NCBI RefSeq assembly: GCF_014207905.1 | Contig: NZ_JACHLB010000006.1 | Span: 248,001-312,000 of the forward strand | Length of the DNA stretch: 64,000 bases | Direction of reading: 5' to 3' | From: Flavobacterium notoginsengisoli | GTDB taxonomy: Bacteria > Bacteroidota > Bacteroidia > Flavobacteriales > Flavobacteriaceae | In this document: positions 8,329 to 16,993 of the stretch, one piece after another | Layout: each line of letters opens with the position of its first letter | Numbering within the stretch: the stretch's first letter is position 1 | Program-made: the position numbers and the translations under genes | Notes under the pieces: model-generated | Seen by the model: the letters and a program-made list of their open reading frames with translations, nothing else | The model's database searches: none | Told to the model about the DNA's origin: nothing

Positions 8329-9074
8329 TGAAAATAACTCCTGTAGTAAAACAATTATTGATAATTAATATTATATTTTTTATTGGTTCTCAATTAGTGC
8401 CTGCTTCTGAACATTTTTTAGCATTATTTTTTCCTGAAAACCCGTCGTTTAGAGTTTGGCAGCCTATTACACATATGTTCATGCATGGGGGATTTGCTCA
8501 TATTGCATTCAATATGTTTGCATTGTATTCTTTCGGTTCAACACTAGAACATTTCTGGGGCGGGAAGAAATTTTTATTCTTTTATATTTCCTGCGGATTA
8601 GGAGCAGCTTTGATAAATTTTGCAGTAAATTATTATTTCTATCAAGATGCGATGAATGTTTTGATGTCAAATGGATTTAGTAAAACTCAAATTTTGCAAA
8701 TAGTAAATCAAGGAAAGATTGATACAAGATGGAATGATATTTTAACAACCTCTCAAATTAAACATCTTTTTGAAGCTTATTTTGGGGCTGTTGTAGGCGC
8801 ATCTGGTGCAATTTATGGTTTGCTTGTGGCATTTGCTTTTATGTTTCCAAATGCAGAATTGGGTATTATGTTTATTCCGATTCCTGTAAAAGCGAAATAT
8901 TTTGTGCCTGTATACATGCTTTTATTTGATGGTTTTTTTGGGATTTTCGGAAATTCATTAATGGGAATAGACTCAGGAATTGCTCATTATGCCCATATTG
9001 GCGGTGCTTTTTTCGGATTTATGATTATGTGGTACTGGAAAAAAAATCAGTTTAACAACAATCGTTGGAATTAA
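8325..9074 (+). CDS. Rhomboid family intramembrane serine protease
   Basis: The 249-residue polytopic membrane protein has about six hydrophobic helices. GASGAIYG (about residue 158) carries the GxSG nucleophile and HYAHIGGAFFG (about residue 223) the catalytic His, the dyad of rhomboid proteases. HGGFAHIAFNMFALYSFG near residue 50 is the conserved H..N helix that holds the oxyanion Asn. A loop of about 45 residues lies between helices 3 and 4. Translation probably couples to mutL through the ATGATG overlap at 8325-8330, and either ATG could be used. Substrates are unknown. A second rhomboid follows. Confidence 0.9.
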   Translation: MMKITPVVKQLLIINIIFFIGSQLVPASEHFLALFFPENPSFRVWQPITHMFMHGGFAHIAFNMFALYSFGSTLEHFWGGKKFLFFYISCGLGAALINFAVNYYFYQDAMNVLMSNGFSKTQILQIVNQGKIDTRWNDILTTSQIKHLFEAYFGAVVGASGAIYGLLVAFAFMFPNAELGIMFIPIPVKAKYFVPVYMLLFDGFFGIFGNSLMGIDSGIAHYAHIGGAFFGFMIMWYWKKNQFNNNRWN

Positions 9075-9118
9075 TTTATAACTTTAATAATTAATTTTAA
9101 AAAGCAAAAGAAGACTTT

Positions 9119-9982
9119 ATGAATATTCTTGATGATTTAAAAATGCAATACAGATTGGGTGGTATAGCAATGCGCATGATTTATTGGAATGTGGCTTGTT
9201 TTCTTATCTCTTTGATTTTTTTCTGGCAGTATTCAGGTGGTGGATTTGATTATCCTAATTGGCTTGCTTTATCTGCAGATCCTCAAGTTTTTTTATTTAA
9301 GCCTTGGACATTCTTAACATATGCTTTTTTTCATTTCGACTTTTGGCATTTGCTGTTTAATATGTTGGTTTTAAATTTTGCTAGTAATTTGTTTTTAACT
9401 TTTTTTACTCAGAAGCAGTATTTAGGACTTTATATTTTAAGTGCAATCTTCTCTGGGGTTATTTTTGCACTAAGTTTTTATATTCTAGGAAATACAGCTT
9501 CAATTGTTGGAGCTTCTGCTGCTATCATGGCAATTTTGGTGGCTGCTACAACTTATTCTCCTTTAATGAATGTTCGTTTATTTCTTTTTGGAAATGTAAA
9601 ATTATGGCACATTACGGCTGTTATTTTAATTTTAGATTTAATGCAATTTCGTTTAGGAAATATGGGCGGACATATTTCACATCTAGCAGGTGCATTTTTT
9701 GGTTTTGCTTATATTAAATTGCTTCAAAACGGTACAGACTTAAGCGTAATTGTTTCTAAAACATTAGATTTCTTTGCAAATCTGTTTAGAAAATCTCCTA
9801 CGACCCCATTTACAAAAGTTCATAAAAATTACAAAAAACCTACAGAAAGAACGACATCAAAAATTGTTACGAAAGACAAAACACAACAACAAATTGATGA
9901 AATCTTAGATAAAATCAGTCAATCAGGGTACGATTGTCTGACAAAAGAAGAAAAAGAGTTTTTATTTAAAGCTGGAAAATAA
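9119..9982 (+). CDS. Rhomboid family protein with C-terminal DUF6576-like tail
   Basis: The 287-residue protein has about six transmembrane helices (residues about 20-205). FHFDFWHLLFNMLVLNFASN holds the H..N pair, GASAAIMA the presumed Ser, and GHISHLAGAFFGFAY the catalytic His. The serine motif is GASA rather than GxSG; this variant is seen in Bacteroidota rhomboids, but activity is unproven. A basic linker (about 225-260) is followed by a short soluble module, QIDEILDKISQSGYDCLTKE (about 262 onward), like the tail called DUF6576. It follows the first rhomboid by 44 bases and precedes the EEP gene by 17, so mutL to EEP probably forms one operon. Confidence 0.85.
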   Translation: MNILDDLKMQYRLGGIAMRMIYWNVACFLISLIFFWQYSGGGFDYPNWLALSADPQVFLFKPWTFLTYAFFHFDFWHLLFNMLVLNFASNLFLTFFTQKQYLGLYILSAIFSGVIFALSFYILGNTASIVGASAAIMAILVAATTYSPLMNVRLFLFGNVKLWHITAVILILDLMQFRLGNMGGHISHLAGAFFGFAYIKLLQNGTDLSVIVSKTLDFFANLFRKSPTTPFTKVHKNYKKPTERTTSKIVTKDKTQQQIDEILDKISQSGYDCLTKEEKEFLFKAGK

Positions 9983-9999
9983 ACTTGTAGGAGAAAAAT

Positions 10000-11046
10000 A
10001 TGAAAAACCTTTCTTGGTTTAATAAAATAATGTTCTTTTTGAATATAGTGCTTACTGTGCTTACATTTAGCATTTATATTCTGCCTTTTCTAGCACCTAA
10101 AAGTTTTCCGCTTTTATCGGTGCTTACGCTGTTTATGCCGGCTTTTTTTGTGGCAAACGGACTTTTCTTTGTTTATTGGGCAATTCAGTTTAAAAAGCGT
10201 CTCATTTTGTCTGGATTGGTTTTATTAATCGGAATTACTTTTATTAATAAATTTTATAAATTTTCTGCCAAAGAATATGTTCGAGATGAGAAAGATTTCT
10301 CTGTAATGAGCTATAATGTTCGTCTTTTTAATGTTTTTAAATGGTTGGACCGTGATGATATTCCAGAAAATATTAAAGCTTTTATTGATGAAAAAGATCC
10401 AGATATTCTATGTATTCAAGAATATTCAAATTCTGCACATCTCGATTTAAAAGTATACCCGCATCGATATATTTTTATAGATGGAAAAAAGGTAAAAACC
10501 GGACAGGCTATTTTTTCGAAATTTCCAATTATTGATCAAGGCAATATTGTTTTTCCAAAATCAGATAACAACGTGGTTTATGCCGATATTAAACGAGGAA
10601 AAGATGTGATACGAGTTTATAATATGCATTTGCAATCTATTAAAATTTCTCCTGATGTTAGCGAAATTTCAGATGATATAGATAATGTAAATCAGAAGAA
10701 ATCGCAACGTATTTATGGCAGGATTAGTAAAGGGTTTTCTCAACAGCAAGAACAAGCTGAAATCTTTAAAGAACACATAAAAAAATGTAAAACTCCAATG
10801 ATTATCTGCGGAGATATGAATAATAGTCCATTTTCTTATGTTTATAGAAATATCAAAGGGAAGCTGAAAGATGCCTTTGAAGAAGCAGGCGGAGGTTTTG
10901 GTGCTACTTATAAATTTAAATATTACCCTGCCAGAATTGACTACATTTTTACAGACAGTAAAATGAAAGTAAAGCAATTTGAAAGTTTTTCAGATTTTGA
11001 AAACTCGGATCATTATCCAATTATGACAAGGCTTTCAATGGAATGA
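10000..11046 (+). CDS. Membrane-anchored endonuclease/exonuclease/phosphatase family protein
   Basis: The 348-residue protein begins with three hydrophobic helices (about residues 8-85). An EEP (DNase I-like) domain follows. MSYNVRLFN near residue 103 and DILCIQEYSN near residue 133 give the metal-binding Asn and Glu. RVYNMHLQS holds a catalytic His, IICGDMNNSP near residue 268 the Asp/Asn pair, and the C-terminal SDHYPI the last catalytic His. All EEP motifs are present, so catalysis is likely. Family substrates range from DNA to phospholipids and phosphoinositides. The membrane anchor puts the domain at the membrane, probably in the periplasm. Confidence 0.85.
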   Translation: MKNLSWFNKIMFFLNIVLTVLTFSIYILPFLAPKSFPLLSVLTLFMPAFFVANGLFFVYWAIQFKKRLILSGLVLLIGITFINKFYKFSAKEYVRDEKDFSVMSYNVRLFNVFKWLDRDDIPENIKAFIDEKDPDILCIQEYSNSAHLDLKVYPHRYIFIDGKKVKTGQAIFSKFPIIDQGNIVFPKSDNNVVYADIKRGKDVIRVYNMHLQSIKISPDVSEISDDIDNVNQKKSQRIYGRISKGFSQQQEQAEIFKEHIKKCKTPMIICGDMNNSPFSYVYRNIKGKLKDAFEEAGGGFGATYKFKYYPARIDYIFTDSKMKVKQFESFSDFENSDHYPIMTRLSME

Positions 11047-11090
11047 ATTTTTTAGTCGAAAGTCGAAAGTCGAAATTTGTAACTCACAAC

Positions 11091-11705
11091 TTAAATTAGT
11101 TTCTGAGTTTTTAAATAATCTACAGCAAATTTACCTTCATTAAAAAGTAAATCCAAAACACTTAGGTTGTTTATAAAACCGTGTTTGTCATCAAAAACTT
11201 GTGTATATTTTTCGAAAGAATTAGTGTCTTTTTTTCCATTTGCTAAATACCTGAAATCAGTAAAATCTGGAGTTTCATGAAAGTATTCTGCTGTTTTACC
11301 AAATTCAAATTTCAATCTAAGACATTTTGTGACGATGTCTAGAACTTCAAAATTTAAATCCATCAAAAAGGTGTGTTTCTTTTCGAAAATAGGCATTAAG
11401 TCATCTTCGAAGTATTCAAAGAAGGGAGAGCTTCTGTAAGCTGCTTCAAGCGATTTAAAATGCTGTTTCTGCCAATCAAATTCATTTTCGATCAAAATGT
11501 CTTTTGTTTTTTGATGCGCTGCTTTTGAATGCTTAACTGGAATATTTAATAACTGAATTCCGTTTGGACTATAGATGTAAGTTCTGTTTCTATTAGTCTG
11601 TTTCTGAAAATTATCTTCCATTTCAAAAGTAATGCTTTCAGATTGCGCTATAACAGCAAAATGACTAATTGATGGGAAATAAGTTGGAAGTAGTAGGGAA
11701 TTCAT
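11091..11705 (-). CDS. WbqC family protein
   Basis: The 204-residue protein starts MNSLLLPTYFPSISHFAVIA and has the family pattern LPTYFPSI followed by NRTYIYSPNGIQLLNIPVKH (about residues 40-60) and the acidic/aromatic middle KSLEAAYRSSPFFEYFEDDL. WbqC proteins occur in O-antigen clusters and are also conserved near lepB in flavobacteria; their chemistry is unknown. No signal peptide is present. It follows lepB on the minus strand after about 100 bases of repeat-rich sequence, so it may be the last gene of that transcription unit. Confidence 0.85.
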   Translation of the reverse strand: MNSLLLPTYFPSISHFAVIAQSESITFEMEDNFQKQTNRNRTYIYSPNGIQLLNIPVKHSKAAHQKTKDILIENEFDWQKQHFKSLEAAYRSSPFFEYFEDDLMPIFEKKHTFLMDLNFEVLDIVTKCLRLKFEFGKTAEYFHETPDFTDFRYLANGKKDTNSFEKYTQVFDDKHGFINNLSVLDLLFNEGKFAVDYLKTQKLI

Positions 11706-11710
11706 ATATG

Positions 11711-11797
11711 TCTAAAGTTTTAAAGTCAAAAGTCAAAAGCCATAAAATTAAGTTTGTGAGCTTGACTTTATGACTTTAGACTTTTAAACATTTGACT
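11711..11797. repeat. AAAGTC/GACTTT-rich intergenic repeat
   Basis: The gap between WbqC and lepB is made of iterated AAAGTC units on the left (AAAGTCAAAAGTCAAAAG) and GACTTT units on the right (GACTTTATGACTTTAGAC). The two halves can fold on each other. Similar GTCGAAA iterations occur at about 11054-11075. I see no gene here. Confidence 0.5.
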
Positions 11798-11805
11798 GTT
11801 TTTAA

Positions 11806-13386
11806 TTATGCTTTATTTTCTCTTCTTTTTTTCCAAATAAAGTCACCTACAAAATACAAGGCAAGAACGATTAGGAAATATTTGAAGTAAGATTGTGGTT
11901 GGCCTTCTCCGTCTACAGTTGTGAAAACTCTGCTCCAACGAATTTTGTTGATGCCTTTTCCGTTAGTATCCCAACTCATCCAAATGAAGACTGGTTTTCC
12001 AACAATATGATTTTCTGGAACGTAACCCCAATAACGGCTATCTTCAGAATTATGACGGTTATCTCCCATCATCCAGTAATAATTTTGTTTGAAGGTATAA
12101 GTTGTTGCAGGTTTTCCATTAATTAAGAATTTTGAACCTTCTATCGTTAATTTGTTTCCTTCATAATTCGTAATGATTTCTTTGTAGAAAGGAAGCGATA
12201 CGTTATTCAATGCTACTGTTTTTCCAGCTTCAGGAATGTAGATTGGCCCCATATTATCCTGACTCCATTTGTTGATGTGAGGAAATATTCTGTTGTCATC
12301 TTGTCTGTCAATTTTTCGAACCACGGCAGTTACACCTGGAGTACTTTTAAAACGTTCAGTTCCAACTTCTGTTAAGGAATTAAAATAAAGTGTATCTCTT
12401 TTTTGAACTCTGTTTCCTAAAGAATCTTCTTCTACTCTGAAATAGTAAGAATCTGTAATGTCTAATTCTCTGATAATTGTTTCAAAATCAATCGGAGTTT
12501 TTTCGTCTAATGCAACAGCATAAGAATATTGGGGCTTAGCTCTTTCTGGTAAAACTAATTTTTGGCCATTAATAAAAACATAGCCATCTTTTATTGATAA
12601 AGTGTCTCCAGGAATACCAACGCATCTTTTTACGTAATTAGATTTTTTGTCAATAGGTTTGATAACGCCTGGTCTTCCTTTTGGCTCAAAGAAATAATGA
12701 ACAGTATCTGCGGGCCAGTTGAAAACGACAATGTCGCATCGTTTTATTTTTTGAATTGCTGGTAATCTGAAATAAGGCAATTGTGGCCAGCTTAAGTAAG
12801 ATTTCTTTTTAGTTAAAGGAATAGAGTCGTGAACCATCGGTAATGCTACCGTTGTCATCGGAACTCTTGGTCCGTAATTTATTTTACTTACAAATAAGAA
12901 ATCACCAATTAATAATGATTTTTCTAAAGATGATGTCGGAATTGTGTAAGGCTGTACAACATAAGTGTGTACTAAAGTGGCAACAATTATAGCGAAAAGC
13001 AAAGAGCTAATAGTGTCTGCTGTTTTGTTTTCTGGTGTTAATTGGCGTTCAGCGCGGTACTCAAGTTTTTGTGTGTAATTGACATAATAAATATAAAAAC
13101 CTAAAGTAAAAAGACCTAAGATCGTATCTAAAGTTGATCTTTTATTAAATGTTCTTAAGGTTTCTACCCATACAACAGGAAACATAATCAAATTGATAAT
13201 CGGGATAAAAAGTAAAAGAGTCCACCAAGTTGGACGCCCAATCATTTTCATCAAAACGATAGAATTATACACAGGAATTGCTGCTTCCCAGCTTTTTCTT
13301 CCTGCTGCCTGATACAATTTCCAAGTGCCAAGAAAATGGATTATTTGGACAGCTAAGAAAAATACGAACCAAGAGTAAAGTGTCAT
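11806..13386 (-). CDS. lepB: Signal peptidase I (enlarged, Bacteroidota type)
   Basis: LepB cleaves type I signal peptides at the outer face of the inner membrane. This 526-residue form is about twice the E. coli core. An N-terminal multi-helix domain (about residues 1-110; DUF5684-like) precedes the peptidase. PTSSLEKSLLIGDFLFVSKI near residue 150 has the nucleophilic Ser, and NYVKRCVGIPGDTLSI near residue 247 the general-base Lys. YWMMGDNRHNSEDSRYWGYV near residue 437 is the conserved box D/E. A roughly 150-residue insertion separates the Lys box from the last box. A C-terminal helix and KKRRENK end the protein. It follows dapB and probably shares its operon. Confidence 0.93.
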   Translation of the reverse strand: MTLYSWFVFFLAVQIIHFLGTWKLYQAAGRKSWEAAIPVYNSIVLMKMIGRPTWWTLLLFIPIINLIMFPVVWVETLRTFNKRSTLDTILGLFTLGFYIYYVNYTQKLEYRAERQLTPENKTADTISSLLFAIIVATLVHTYVVQPYTIPTSSLEKSLLIGDFLFVSKINYGPRVPMTTVALPMVHDSIPLTKKKSYLSWPQLPYFRLPAIQKIKRCDIVVFNWPADTVHYFFEPKGRPGVIKPIDKKSNYVKRCVGIPGDTLSIKDGYVFINGQKLVLPERAKPQYSYAVALDEKTPIDFETIIRELDITDSYYFRVEEDSLGNRVQKRDTLYFNSLTEVGTERFKSTPGVTAVVRKIDRQDDNRIFPHINKWSQDNMGPIYIPEAGKTVALNNVSLPFYKEIITNYEGNKLTIEGSKFLINGKPATTYTFKQNYYWMMGDNRHNSEDSRYWGYVPENHIVGKPVFIWMSWDTNGKGINKIRWSRVFTTVDGEGQPQSYFKYFLIVLALYFVGDFIWKKRRENKA

Positions 13387-13442
13387 AATATTGTATTTTT
13401 AAATTTTCAATTCAGATTAAATTAATCTTGAATTTTATTCAA

Positions 13443-14144
13443 TTATTGTAAGTTTAATACATCTTTCATAGTGAAGATTCCTTGTTTTCCGGCAAGCCAT
13501 TCTGCAGCAACAACTGCTCCAAGGGCAAAACCTTCACGATTGTGGGCAGTATGTTTAATTTCGATGCTGTCAATAGCCGAATCGTAGTTTACGGTGTGAG
13601 TGCCTGGAACTTCTCCAATTCTTTTTGCTTCAATATGAATTTGATTGTTTTTTGCTTCTTCCATAGTCCACTCAGCATAATTGCTATTCTGAATAACTCC
13701 TTGTGCTAAAGAAATAGCAGTTCCGCTTGGTGCATCAAGTTTGTGAATATGGTGAATTTCTTCCATTGAAACTTTATAAGAATCAAATTGATTCATGATT
13801 TTAGCTAAGTATTCATTTAATCCGAAGAAAATATTTACACCCAAGCTGAAGTTTGAACTCGAAATAAAACCACCTTTTTTCTCATTGCAAAGTGCGATCA
13901 TTTCGTCATAATGTTCTAGCCATCCTGTTGTTCCAGAAACTACAGGAACATTAGAATTGAAACAAGCAGAAATATTGCTTACTGCAGCTGAAGGAACGCT
14001 AAAATCAATAGCAACATCTGCTGTTGAAAGTCCGTCATAAGTATTGAATTCATCTTTCTTTAAAACTATTTCATGACCTCGTTCTAAAGCAATTCGTTCA
14101 ATTACTTTACCCATTTTTCCGTATCCTAAAAGCGCAATTTTCAT
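13443..14144 (-). CDS. dapB: 4-hydroxy-tetrahydrodipicolinate reductase
   Basis: DapB reduces HTPA in the diaminopimelate/lysine pathway, supplying peptidoglycan and protein synthesis. The 233-residue protein has ALLGYGKMGKVIE (NAD(P) Rossmann loop, residues 3-15), VSGTTGW near residue 69 and EEIHHIHKLDAPSGTA near residue 128, which carries the catalytic His and Lys. It belongs to the short DapB form. It sits between the DUF5683 gene and lepB on the minus strand, the usual flavobacterial order parA-parB-DUF5683-dapB-lepB. Confidence 0.95.
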   Translation of the reverse strand: MKIALLGYGKMGKVIERIALERGHEIVLKKDEFNTYDGLSTADVAIDFSVPSAAVSNISACFNSNVPVVSGTTGWLEHYDEMIALCNEKKGGFISSSNFSLGVNIFFGLNEYLAKIMNQFDSYKVSMEEIHHIHKLDAPSGTAISLAQGVIQNSNYAEWTMEEAKNNQIHIEAKRIGEVPGTHTVNYDSAIDSIEIKHTAHNREGFALGAVVAAEWLAGKQGIFTMKDVLNLQ

Positions 14145-14188
14145 TATGATTGTTATTTTTTTGATTTTTTTAAATAGAATTAAATCTA

Positions 14189-14749
14189 TTAAAATTTGTA
14201 ATTAAAAGTTAGTCCGACGTTAGGTTTAAAAGTGACGTCGGCGGGATAAATTTCTGGACGCAGAGACAGTCTTTCGTTTACGTTAAACTGAATCAAAGCA
14301 GCGTCAACATTGGCATCGATAATATTTAAAACGTAAAAGCCAACCACAAATAGGGCAGATAAGTCTCTGTTTCTTTGATAAAATTTTTGACCAGCAATTA
14401 ATCTGCTGTCATCCAAGAATTGATAGTTATCATCATTGTAGCCTTCTAATCTACGTTTGTAAGCATCACGATAGTCGTGATATTTTTTGTTGTTGTCAAT
14501 GTAAAAATATAAACTGGTACCGATTGCTCCATAAACCAACGGAATTTTCCAGTATTTTTTATTGTAGGCTTGACCTAAACCAGGTAAGATAGCAGAGTAA
14601 AAGGCTGCTTTTGCTGGTGTAAGCGGGTCTATTTCTTTATATGCAGTGGTGTCTTTTACGACCAAAACCGTGTCTTTTTTTACCTGGGCAAAAAGAGAAA
14701 CGGTTCCTATTAGAAAGAACAATAGACTGATGGGGACAATTTTATTCAC
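14189..14749 (-). CDS. DUF5683 family secreted/outer-envelope protein
   Basis: The 186-residue protein starts with a signal peptide (MNKIVPISLLFFLIGTVSLF, cleaved near AQ). PLTPAKAAFYSAILPGLGQA at about residue 43 and YNKKYWKIPLVYGAIGTSLY next to it are the DUF5683 hallmarks. A second helix occurs near residue 130. The function is unknown. Its start touches the parB stop (one-base overlap at 14749), so it is co-transcribed with parAB and dapB. Confidence 0.85.
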   Translation of the reverse strand: MNKIVPISLLFFLIGTVSLFAQVKKDTVLVVKDTTAYKEIDPLTPAKAAFYSAILPGLGQAYNKKYWKIPLVYGAIGTSLYFYIDNNKKYHDYRDAYKRRLEGYNDDNYQFLDDSRLIAGQKFYQRNRDLSALFVVGFYVLNIIDANVDAALIQFNVNERLSLRPEIYPADVTFKPNVGLTFNYKF

Positions 14750-15651
14750 TATCCGTTTATTAATTTTATAATTCTGTTAAAGTCGGCTTCAGAATTAAAT
14801 GGAATTGTGATTTTTCCTTTTCCGTTACCAGCGACTTTTATATCAACTTTCGAACCAAAGTAATCGTTGAAAGTGTTTTTTTGAGTTTCTCTAACTACAA
14901 ATGCAGAATCAGCTTTTGGTTTTCCTTCTGCTTTTGGCTGTAGTCCTTCGTGATAATTTTTAACTAAAGCTTCCGTTTCACGAACAGATAAATTTTGGCT
15001 TACAATCTTTTGATAAATATCTGTTTGAACATCTAAGTCATCAATGTTGATAATGGCTCTACCGTGTCCCATGCTAATAAAACCATCACGAATACCAGTT
15101 TGGATAATCGGGTCAAGTTTTAAAAGACGTAGATAATTAGCAATTGTCGAACGTTTTTTTCCAACTCTTTCGCTCATTTGTTCTTGAGTTAGTTGAATTT
15201 CGTCGATCAAACGTTGGTATGATAAGGCAATCTCAATTGGATCTAAGTCGTGACGTTGGATATTTTCAACCAATGCCATTACCAAAGATTCATTGTCGTT
15301 AGCGATACGAATATACGCAGGAACATGTGTAAGTCCTACTAATTTCGAAGCACGAAGACGACGCTCTCCAGAGATTAATTGATATTTATTGAAATCTAAT
15401 TTACGAACAGTAATAGGTTGAATTACACCCAATTCTTTAATAGAAGTGGCTAATTCACGTAACGATTCTTCATTAAAATTGCTTCTAGGCTGAAATGGAT
15501 TTATTTCTATAGCACTTATTTCAAGCTCAATGATGTTTCCAACAACTTTGTCAGCATTTTTGTCATCTACTGATTTAATGTCGTTTTCTGGATCTTTTAA
15601 TAATGCTGATAATCCTCTTCCTAAGGCTTGTTTTTTAATTGCTTTTGTCAT
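14749..15651 (-). CDS. parB: Chromosome partitioning protein ParB
   Basis: ParB binds parS, slides on DNA as a CTP-dependent clamp and drives origin segregation with ParA. This 300-residue protein has the N-terminal ParA-contact peptide (KKQALGRGLSALL). The ParB/Srx CTP-binding domain shows NPFQPR, LGVIQPITVRKL, LISGERRLRASKLVG and MALVENIQRHDLDPIE. The HTH region includes LTQEQMSERVGKKRSTIANY near residue 158. The C-terminal dimerisation segment ends INRIIKLING-like. No parS-like palindrome was noticed in the window. Placed directly after parA with a five-base gap, it is the chromosomal, not element-borne, pair. Confidence 0.95.
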   Translation of the reverse strand: MTKAIKKQALGRGLSALLKDPENDIKSVDDKNADKVVGNIIELEISAIEINPFQPRSNFNEESLRELATSIKELGVIQPITVRKLDFNKYQLISGERRLRASKLVGLTHVPAYIRIANDNESLVMALVENIQRHDLDPIEIALSYQRLIDEIQLTQEQMSERVGKKRSTIANYLRLLKLDPIIQTGIRDGFISMGHGRAIINIDDLDVQTDIYQKIVSQNLSVRETEALVKNYHEGLQPKAEGKPKADSAFVVRETQKNTFNDYFGSKVDIKVAGNGKGKITIPFNSEADFNRIIKLING

Positions 15652-15656
15652 AAAAA

Positions 15657-16424
15657 CTATTTGCTGTTTTTCTTGATAATTTCTTGAGCTAAATGTATGT
15701 AGTTTACTGCACCTTTGCTAGTTGCGTCATAGTTAATGATGCTTTCTCCAAAACTAGGTGCTTCACTTAATTTTACATTTCGCTGAATTACAGTGTCAAA
15801 AACCATGTCGTTAAAGTGTTTTTGAACCTCTTCTACGACCTGATTTGATAAACGTAATCTAGAATCATACATCGTTAATAATAAACCTTCGATGTCTAAA
15901 TCTGGATTGTGTATTTTTTGAATACTTTTAATGGTGTTCAATAATTTTCCTAATCCTTCAAGAGCAAAATACTCACATTGGATAGGAATAACTACAGAAT
16001 CTGCAGCAGTTAAGGCATTCAAGGTTAACAAACCTAGAGAAGGAGCGCAGTCGATAATAATATAATCGTATTCTTCTTTTGCTGCTTCCAATGCTTTTTT
16101 AAGCATATATTCACGGTTTTCTTTGTCAACCAATTCAATTTCGATAGCTACAAGGTCAATGTGAGCAGGTATCACATCAACATTTGGAGCTGTACATTTT
16201 AAAACGGCTTCTGTTGGTGTTGCAGTATGCTCAAGAATTTGATAAGTCCCTAGTTCAACAGTTTCTACATCAATTCCAAGACCAGATGTAGCATTGGCTT
16301 GAGGATCAGCATCGATTAACAATACTTTTTTTTCTAAAACACCTAATGAGGCAGCAAGATTTACTGATGTAGTAGTCTTTCCAACGCCTCCTTTTTGATT
16401 AGCAATAGCAATGATTTTGCCCAT
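15657..16424 (-). CDS. parA: Chromosome partitioning ATPase ParA (Soj)
   Basis: ParA is a deviant-Walker ATPase that moves ParB-parS complexes over the nucleoid. The 255-residue chain starts MGKIIAIANQKGGVGKTTTS, with the deviant Walker A KGGVGKTT at residues 11-18. VLLIDADPQANATSGLG near residue 35 is A', and DYIIIDCAPSLGLLTLNA near residue 118 is Walker B. There is no N-terminal HTH extension, so it is the chromosomal Soj type rather than a plasmid type Ia ParA. It leads the parA-parB-DUF5683-dapB-lepB operon. Confidence 0.95.
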   Translation of the reverse strand: MGKIIAIANQKGGVGKTTTSVNLAASLGVLEKKVLLIDADPQANATSGLGIDVETVELGTYQILEHTATPTEAVLKCTAPNVDVIPAHIDLVAIEIELVDKENREYMLKKALEAAKEEYDYIIIDCAPSLGLLTLNALTAADSVVIPIQCEYFALEGLGKLLNTIKSIQKIHNPDLDIEGLLLTMYDSRLRLSNQVVEEVQKHFNDMVFDTVIQRNVKLSEAPSFGESIINYDATSKGAVNYIHLAQEIIKKNSK

Positions 16425-16993
16425 TTATTTTCTGAATTTTGAACCGTAAAAATACAATTATTTATGGTTTTTGAAAATCTATTTTGTTAACATTTGTGAA
16501 AGTTTGACTATTCGTTGTTTTATAGGTGTTCGGCAGATTTTTTTTTAGTTATAAATAAAATTATTAGCTACATTGTTATTAATTTATTTGCTATTCCTGT
16601 CATAAAAGGTTCGAATCTTTATTTTGTCTTGGAGAAAAATATTTTTTAAGTTTAAGAAAGACTTTTCCGTGGTCGGTTTTTTATTGAAGAGAATGTTTAA
16701 AATGTTCTTTTGATTTGATTGACTTTTCTATCTAAGAAATAAGAAAGAAACAGTTTTTACTCTCTTGCATTTCTTTGTTTTTTATCCCTTATTTTGATAT
16801 CGCGCTGAAGTTTTTTTTTGAGAAAGTAGTTTACTTATGCTTCTAAAACTGGTAAATACCGCATTTTGTATAGTTTTTGATAAGAAAATTGAACATAAGA
16901 ATGGCGAAGCAGATTAAAGATTATTGGTATTTTGGGAATCCTAAAAACTTTAATCATTACAATCTATCAAGCCAAAAAAAAACGAACATTCTT
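16425..16993. other. Intergenic region between parA and the beta-helix gene
   Basis: About 570 bases separate the divergent parA and beta-helix genes. The stretch is very AT-rich with several T tracts. No gene, clear palindrome or TAnnTTTG box was recognised. A TTG-initiated extension from 16877 is open in frame with the downstream gene but lacks a signal peptide at its start, so I treat it as leader. Confidence 0.5.

Noticed and set aside
9119..9982. Second rhomboid as an inactive pseudoprotease
   Set aside because: GASA instead of GxSG keeps the Ser, and the His helix is intact. The variant is common in Bacteroidota, so inactivity is not supported.
14749..16424. ParA/ParB as plasmid partition genes of the mobile element
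   Set aside because: The type (no HTH-ParA, Soj-like) and the dapB-lepB context place them in the chromosomal core, several kb left of the element.
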